Shown: positions 5,166-5,753 of the stretch, one piece after another
Position numbering within the stretch: the first letter of the stretch is position 1
Layout: every line of letters starts with the position of its first letter
Origin: an uncultured Eubacteriales bacterium
GTDB lineage: Bacteria; Bacillota; Clostridia; Oscillospirales; Acutalibacteraceae
Reading direction: 5' to 3'
DNA: 5,753 bases
NCBI GenBank assembly: GCA_900322105.1
Contig: ONYV01000090.1
Coordinates: 698 to 6,450 of the forward strand
Translations under genes and position numbers: made by a program
The notes under the pieces: model-generated
What the model was told of the DNA's origin: nothing
Databases searched by the model: none
Seen by the model: the letters and a program-made list of their open reading frames with translations, nothing else

Positions 5166-5753
5166 GACTCAAAAGGATCACGACTGTTCTTATTTGCGTA
5201 CTTGCGCTGATATGCTGTTCTTTTGGCAGCGTAACTGTCTTTGCAGAGCCTGTTGATTATCAAGACTTAAACGGGCTGCTTTTTGAATCTGATGAAACAT
5301 TTTTCTACGACGAGATGTCATGGACCGGTTTTGACACAGCTGATACTATCAGATCTCAGCTTGAATCCATGTCGGAAACATTTCAAATGAATGTCGGATT
5401 ATATCTTGCCGTTGGAGGAAGGACACAGGAGGAGATGGATCAGGCGGCAATTGACGGCGCTGAAATGCTGGACGATAAGTCGGGGGCGTTTAACTCCTCG
5501 GTGTTTCTCTTTTTTGATACATCGGAGAAAATCGAAAACAGTCTTCATCTTGCATTTGTTCAGAAAGATGGCGAAAAGCGGATCACTGCGGCTCAGCAGA
5601 AAAAAATACAACAGCTTATCCGGGAAGATATGAGCAGAGCAGCATCCGAATATGAAGCGTTTTTGCTGGATGAGCCTCTGTACCGAAGAAAGGCTTTATC
5701 GGCAGCAACTGCATTTGGAAGGGCGTTGTCTTCAGAACTTGGTATCGAACTTA
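5162..5753 (+). CDS. Secreted or membrane-anchored TPM-like domain protein, cut by the window end
   Basis: The frame is open from ATG at 5162 to the end of the window, giving 197 visible residues with no stop. Residues 1-28 are a signal peptide: basic MRLKR, hydrophobic core, and a probable cleavage after VFA at residue 28. Residues about 60-170 resemble the TPM fold (TLP18.3/Psb32/MOLO-1): a helix (DTIRSQLESMSETF), a strand MNVGLYLAV (76-84), a helix through DGAEMLDD (98-105), a strand SVFLFFDT (113-120), then a strand LHLAFV and the helix ITAAQQKKIQQLI. TPM proteins often carry a C-terminal membrane segment, which would lie outside the window. The ATG overlaps the upstream stop (ATGA) and has AAGGAG (5146-5151) ten bases before it, so translation is coupled to the zinc-ribbon gene. 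The TPM assignment rests on pattern and on neighbourhood; function is unknown. Confidence 0.8.
   Translation, partial: MRLKRITTVLICVLALICCSFGSVTVFAEPVDYQDLNGLLFESDETFFYDEMSWTGFDTADTIRSQLESMSETFQMNVGLYLAVGGRTQEEMDQAAIDGAEMLDDKSGAFNSSVFLFFDTSEKIENSLHLAFVQKDGEKRITAAQQKKIQQLIREDMSRAASEYEAFLLDEPLYRRKALSAATAFGRALSSELGIEL

Noticed and set aside
5391..5633. 80-residue plus-strand open frame near the right end
   Set aside because: It is an alternative frame inside the TPM-like gene, which continues without a stop to the window end and has a signal peptide and coupled start.

Overview
The window looks like chromosomal DNA from a low-to-mid-GC anaerobic Firmicute of the class Clostridia (Ruminococcus, Oscillospiraceae or Lachnospiraceae type). 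The reasons are strong AGGAGG-type ribosome binding sites, consensus vegetative promoters (TTGACA/TATAAT), TTG as well as ATG starts, and gene families typical of that group: a cytidylate kinase-like protein, a stand-alone GlmU-like left-handed beta-helix protein, and a zinc-ribbon membrane protein next to a TPM-like secreted protein. The exact genus cannot be read from the sequence. No rRNA, tRNA, transposase, CRISPR array or phage gene is visible.

Left part (1-1676, minus strand): a compact three-gene operon led by a well-formed promoter at 1649-1676. In transcription order it encodes a cytidylate kinase-like P-loop protein, an unrecognised protein of about 80-90 residues, and a hexapeptide-repeat acyltransferase-like protein resembling the acetyltransferase half of GlmU without the pyrophosphorylase half. 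Gaps are 10-30 bases, so the three are probably co-transcribed.

Middle (1712-3431, minus strand): a monocistronic family 5 (oligopeptide/dipeptide type) extracellular solute-binding lipoprotein, started at TTG behind a strong ribosome binding site and served by a TTGACA-17-TATCAT promoter. No permease or ATPase gene lies beside it. It is divergent from the right-hand block across a 277-base intergenic region that holds both promoters, a short hairpin with a T run, and an operator-like dyad.

Right part (3498-5753, plus strand): a promoter with both hexamers perfect drives a 71-residue small protein of unknown function, followed by an intrinsic terminator. A 237-base gap then leads to a gene pair: a membrane-anchored protein with two zinc-ribbon-like four-cysteine clusters, and a secreted protein with a TPM-like domain, cut off by the window end. 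The pair overlaps by four bases (ATGA), implying translational coupling. The gap contains an exact 11-bp inverted repeat enclosing further stems, and also an open 47-codon frame whose stop codon abuts the next ribosome binding site. This stretch is the most unusual part of the window and could be a structured leader RNA, a small gene, or both.
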